Translations under genes and position numbers: made by a program
Assembly (NCBI RefSeq): GCF_028682475.1
Contig: NZ_JANHLE010000033.1
Coordinates: 1 to 61,126, forward strand
Length of the DNA stretch: 61,126 nt
Direction: 5' to 3'
Source of the DNA: Pseudomonas putida
Lineage (GTDB): Bacteria > Pseudomonadota > Gammaproteobacteria > Pseudomonadales > Pseudomonadaceae
Part shown: one piece after another, positions 58,976 through 61,126 of the stretch
How the letters are laid out: every line of letters begins with the position of its first letter
Position numbering within the stretch: the first letter of the stretch is position 1
Notes under the pieces: generated by a model
Databases searched by the model: none
Told to the model about the DNA's origin: nothing
Seen by the model: only the letters and a program-made list of their open reading frames with translations

Positions 58976-61126
58976 ATGGCCAAGTTAATCGGTATTGTCA
59001 GCAAAGTAGTCGGAGAGGTCTTCGCCGTCGCCAGTGACGGGACTCGCCGGGCGCTGGCCGAAGGTGACCGGCTGTTTGCCGGCGAGCAGTTGCAGACGGG
59101 CGTCGCCGGAGCGGTGGCCGTGCATCTGCAAAATGGTGCCGAGTTGACCTTGGGCCGTGACAGCAGTCTGGCCTTGTCCCCGCAGTTGCTGGCCAGCCAG
59201 GCAGCTCATGACGATGCGCCGCAGGCAACGGCGCCAAGTCAGGCGCAACTCACCGATGTGGAGAAACTCCAGCAAGCCATCGCCGCAGGCGCCGACCCCA
59301 GCCAGGATGCCGATCCAACGGCGGCCGGTCCGGGGAGTGGCGGTTCTTCGGGTGCACTCGGCGGTGGTCACTCCTTTGTCCTGCTCAGCGAAGTGGGTGG
59401 CCGGGTGGATCCGGTCATTGGCTTCCCGACAGCGGGCTTCAACGGCTTTATCGAAGTGCCGGAGCTGGATGTTGGCGATCTCAATAACAACGATGACGCG
59501 CTGTTGCCACCGCAACCGGTGGTCAACAACCCGGTGACTATTGAAGGTTTGCAGGTGGAGGGAGGGGCGCTGAGCCTCAACGAGGCCAACCTGGCCCAGG
59601 GCTCGGCCAGTGAGCCCGCCGCTTTGACCAAAACCGGCAATTTCACCGTCGTGGCGCCGGATGGTGTGTTCAACCTCAATGTCGGTGGCATCAACGTCGT
59701 CACGGCTGGCGCGGTGACCGGTGTGGGGCAGTCCATCACTACCGGGTTGGGCAACGTGTTGACCATCACCGGCTACGATGCTGCAACCGGTGTGGTCAGT
59801 TACAGTTACACCTTGAGCACTACCGGGGCACATCCGGACGGTGCTGGAGCCAATGCACAGGGCGAGAGTATCAGTGTCCTGGTCAGCGACAGTGATGGTG
59901 ATGTGGCCAGCGGTTCGCTGGATGTCATCGTTATCGATGACATGCCGCATGCAGTAGCGGACAGCAATGCGCTGACGGCTACCGAGAGCCAGCTGACCCT
60001 GACCGGCAATGTGTTGAGCAACGATGTGCAAGGCGCCGACCGCATCGCCAGCGGCCCCATCACCCCGCAAACCATCACCGGCACTTACGGCACGCTGGTG
60101 CTGGCCGCCGATGGTTCCTACACCTATACACTGAATACCAGCGACCCGGACTTCATCAATCTGAAGGGCGGCGGCAGTGGTGTCGAAAACTTTACTTACA
60201 CCCTCAATGATGCCGACGGCGATACCTCGACCGCCAACCTGGTGCTCAATGTCAGTAACCTCAATGATCAAGTCACGCTCGGCAATCTGAACATCAACGC
60301 TGGTGCGTTGACCGTCTATGAGAAAAACCTCAGCGACGGCAGCAGCCCGGACGGCTCGGCGCTGACCCAGGGTGGCAGCTTCACTGTGAACGCCCCGGAC
60401 GGCCTGCAAACCCTGAGCATCGGTGGTATCACCGTGGTCAGTGGCGGCAATGCCGTCGGCTTCCCGCAGTCGGCCACCACGCCGCAAGGCAACACCCTGA
60501 CGATCACGGGCTATAACGCCAACACTGGCGTGGTCACTTACACCTACACGCTGCTCGATAATGAAGCGCATAACACCGGTAACGGCACCACCTTGAGTGA
60601 AAGTTTCACGGTGGTGGCTACCGATACCGATGGCAGCAGTGCTAGCGGTTCGATTGATGTGAACATCGTCGACGATGCGCCGAAGGCGTACGACGACAGC
60701 AATACGACTACCGCTACCGAAGCGCAAACGACCCTGACCGGCAACGTCCTGAGCAACGATGTACAGGGCGCCGACCGCATCGCCAGCGGCCCGATCACCC
60801 CGCAAACCATCACCGGCACTTACGGCACCCTGGTGCTGGCTGCCGACGGCAGCTACACCTACACGCTGAACGCGCAGGACCCGGATTTCATCAACCTGAA
60901 GGGCGGCGGCACGGGTGTCGAAAACTTCACCTACACCCTCAAGGATGCCGACGGCGACAGCAGCACGGCGACGCTGAAAATCGACGTCAGCAACCTCAAC
61001 GACCCGGTAGAGATCCACGGCCTGGACCTCTGCGGCGGCGAACTGACCTTCTACGAGAAAAACCTCAGCGACGGCAGCAGCCCGGACCAGTGGGCGCTGA
61101 CCAAGGGCGGCACCTTTACCGTGGTC
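58976..61126 (+). CDS. lapA: LapA-type giant adhesin, N-terminal part (open at window end)
   Basis: 717 codons are present and the frame is still open at the last base. The start is ATG 58976 with GGAGGAG. Residues 1-115 are the retention module that keeps the adhesin plugged in the outer membrane (MAKLIGIVSKVVGEVFAVAS at the start). PTAAG at 114-118 is the TAAG motif that the c-di-GMP-controlled protease LapG cuts in P. fluorescens. From about 185 the protein is Ig-like repeat of 245 residues (735 bp), with almost the same DNA in each copy. No signal peptide, as expected for type I secretion. The C-terminal RTX part is outside. MapA-type paralogues are an alternative name. Confidence 0.9.
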   Translation, partial: MAKLIGIVSKVVGEVFAVASDGTRRALAEGDRLFAGEQLQTGVAGAVAVHLQNGAELTLGRDSSLALSPQLLASQAAHDDAPQATAPSQAQLTDVEKLQQAIAAGADPSQDADPTAAGPGSGGSSGALGGGHSFVLLSEVGGRVDPVIGFPTAGFNGFIEVPELDVGDLNNNDDALLPPQPVVNNPVTIEGLQVEGGALSLNEANLAQGSASEPAALTKTGNFTVVAPDGVFNLNVGGINVVTAGAVTGVGQSITTGLGNVLTITGYDAATGVVSYSYTLSTTGAHPDGAGANAQGESISVLVSDSDGDVASGSLDVIVIDDMPHAVADSNALTATESQLTLTGNVLSNDVQGADRIASGPITPQTITGTYGTLVLAADGSYTYTLNTSDPDFINLKGGGSGVENFTYTLNDADGDTSTANLVLNVSNLNDQVTLGNLNINAGALTVYEKNLSDGSSPDGSALTQGGSFTVNAPDGLQTLSIGGITVVSGGNAVGFPQSATTPQGNTLTITGYNANTGVVTYTYTLLDNEAHNTGNGTTLSESFTVVATDTDGSSASGSIDVNIVDDAPKAYDDSNTTTATEAQTTLTGNVLSNDVQGADRIASGPITPQTITGTYGTLVLAADGSYTYTLNAQDPDFINLKGGGTGVENFTYTLKDADGDSSTATLKIDVSNLNDPVEIHGLDLCGGELTFYEKNLSDGSSPDQWALTKGGTFTVV
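60032..61126 (+). repeat. 735-bp near-identical tandem repeat in lapA
   Basis: GGCGCCGACCGCATCGCCAG recurs at 60032 and 60767, and YEKNLSDGSSPD is encoded at 60317 and 61052. The period is exactly 735 bp (245 codons). A more diverged earlier copy begins near 59560. The window ends inside the next unit. Confidence 0.9.

Noticed and set aside
58985..61018. A 677-codon open frame on the minus strand opposite lapA
   Set aside because: It mirrors the lapA codon pattern and has no ribosome binding site or recognisable domain; the plus strand reads a clear retention module and adhesin repeats.
1..61126. tRNA or rRNA genes and insertion sequences
   Set aside because: No cloverleaf, rRNA segment or transposase-like protein was seen on either strand by eye.

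Overview
The window looks like a chromosomal segment of a Pseudomonas from the P. putida / P. fluorescens lineage. The evidence is the high-GC coding sequence, REP elements of the GCGGGGCAAGCCCGC type at gene ends, and a gene order that, from memory, follows P. putida KT2440 from aceK through csbD, yihY, def, phaJ, fadD2, fadD1, gbuA and aer to lapE. Several pieces also match P. aeruginosa PAO1: a FabH-like synthase, ECF sigma factor and zinc anti-sigma (PA3286-PA3284), and a LysR gene, PA1414-type small gene, symporter, gbuA and gbuR (PA1413-PA1422). These comparisons are from memory and were not searched.

Layout. 1-1.5 kb: a low-GC insert with a frameshifted short S-type pyocin carrying an E3-type rRNase domain, and its presumed immunity gene. 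1.7-9.7 kb: housekeeping genes (AceK, a lipoprotein, an S1-domain protein, CsbD, a YihY/BrkB membrane protein, a peptide deformylase, GNAT, DUF2790) and an Ada-like protein. 9.8-14.2 kb: an AlkA-type glycosylase cut by a stop codon, a MocR regulator divergent from a threonine-dehydratase-like enzyme, an orphan HicB and a LysE exporter. 14.2-17.4 kb: an ECF42 sigma factor module with NTF2-like, DGPF/YCII and SRPBCC proteins. 17.4-22.7 kb: fatty-acid handling (MaoC hydratase, lipase-like hydrolase, two FadD ligases). 22.8-25.5 kb: two polyamine catabolism enzymes. 25.9-33.7 kb: HrpA, a FabH-like synthase, an ECF sigma / anti-sigma pair and an OprP/OprO-type porin.

33.7-47.9 kb: a FemAB-like protein, an ABC exporter, a cyclophilin, an alpha/beta hydrolase, a LysR regulator, an azoreductase, EamA and MFS transporters, an MscS channel, a DEAD-box helicase, a second LysR gene, and a PA1414-type small gene behind a perfect Anr box. 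47.9-52.8 kb: a sodium symporter, guanidinobutyrase and its LysR regulator, then a broken aerotaxis receptor. 52.8-61.1 kb: a DTW protein and a Lap adhesin locus. The LapEBC-type secretion operon runs leftward. A very large LapA-type adhesin runs rightward off the window end; it has an N-terminal retention module and a TAAG motif of the kind cut by LapG.

Three genes carry disabling lesions: pyocin (extra base in a C5 tract), AlkA-like (nonsense codon) and aer (extra base in a G4 tract plus a missing middle). Both frameshifts are homopolymer +1 events, so sequencing error has to be excluded. The richest regulatory DNA is the 518-bp lapE-lapA divergent region, the azoR leader, where a hairpin covers the ribosome binding site, and the Anr-box leader upstream of the PA1414-type gene.
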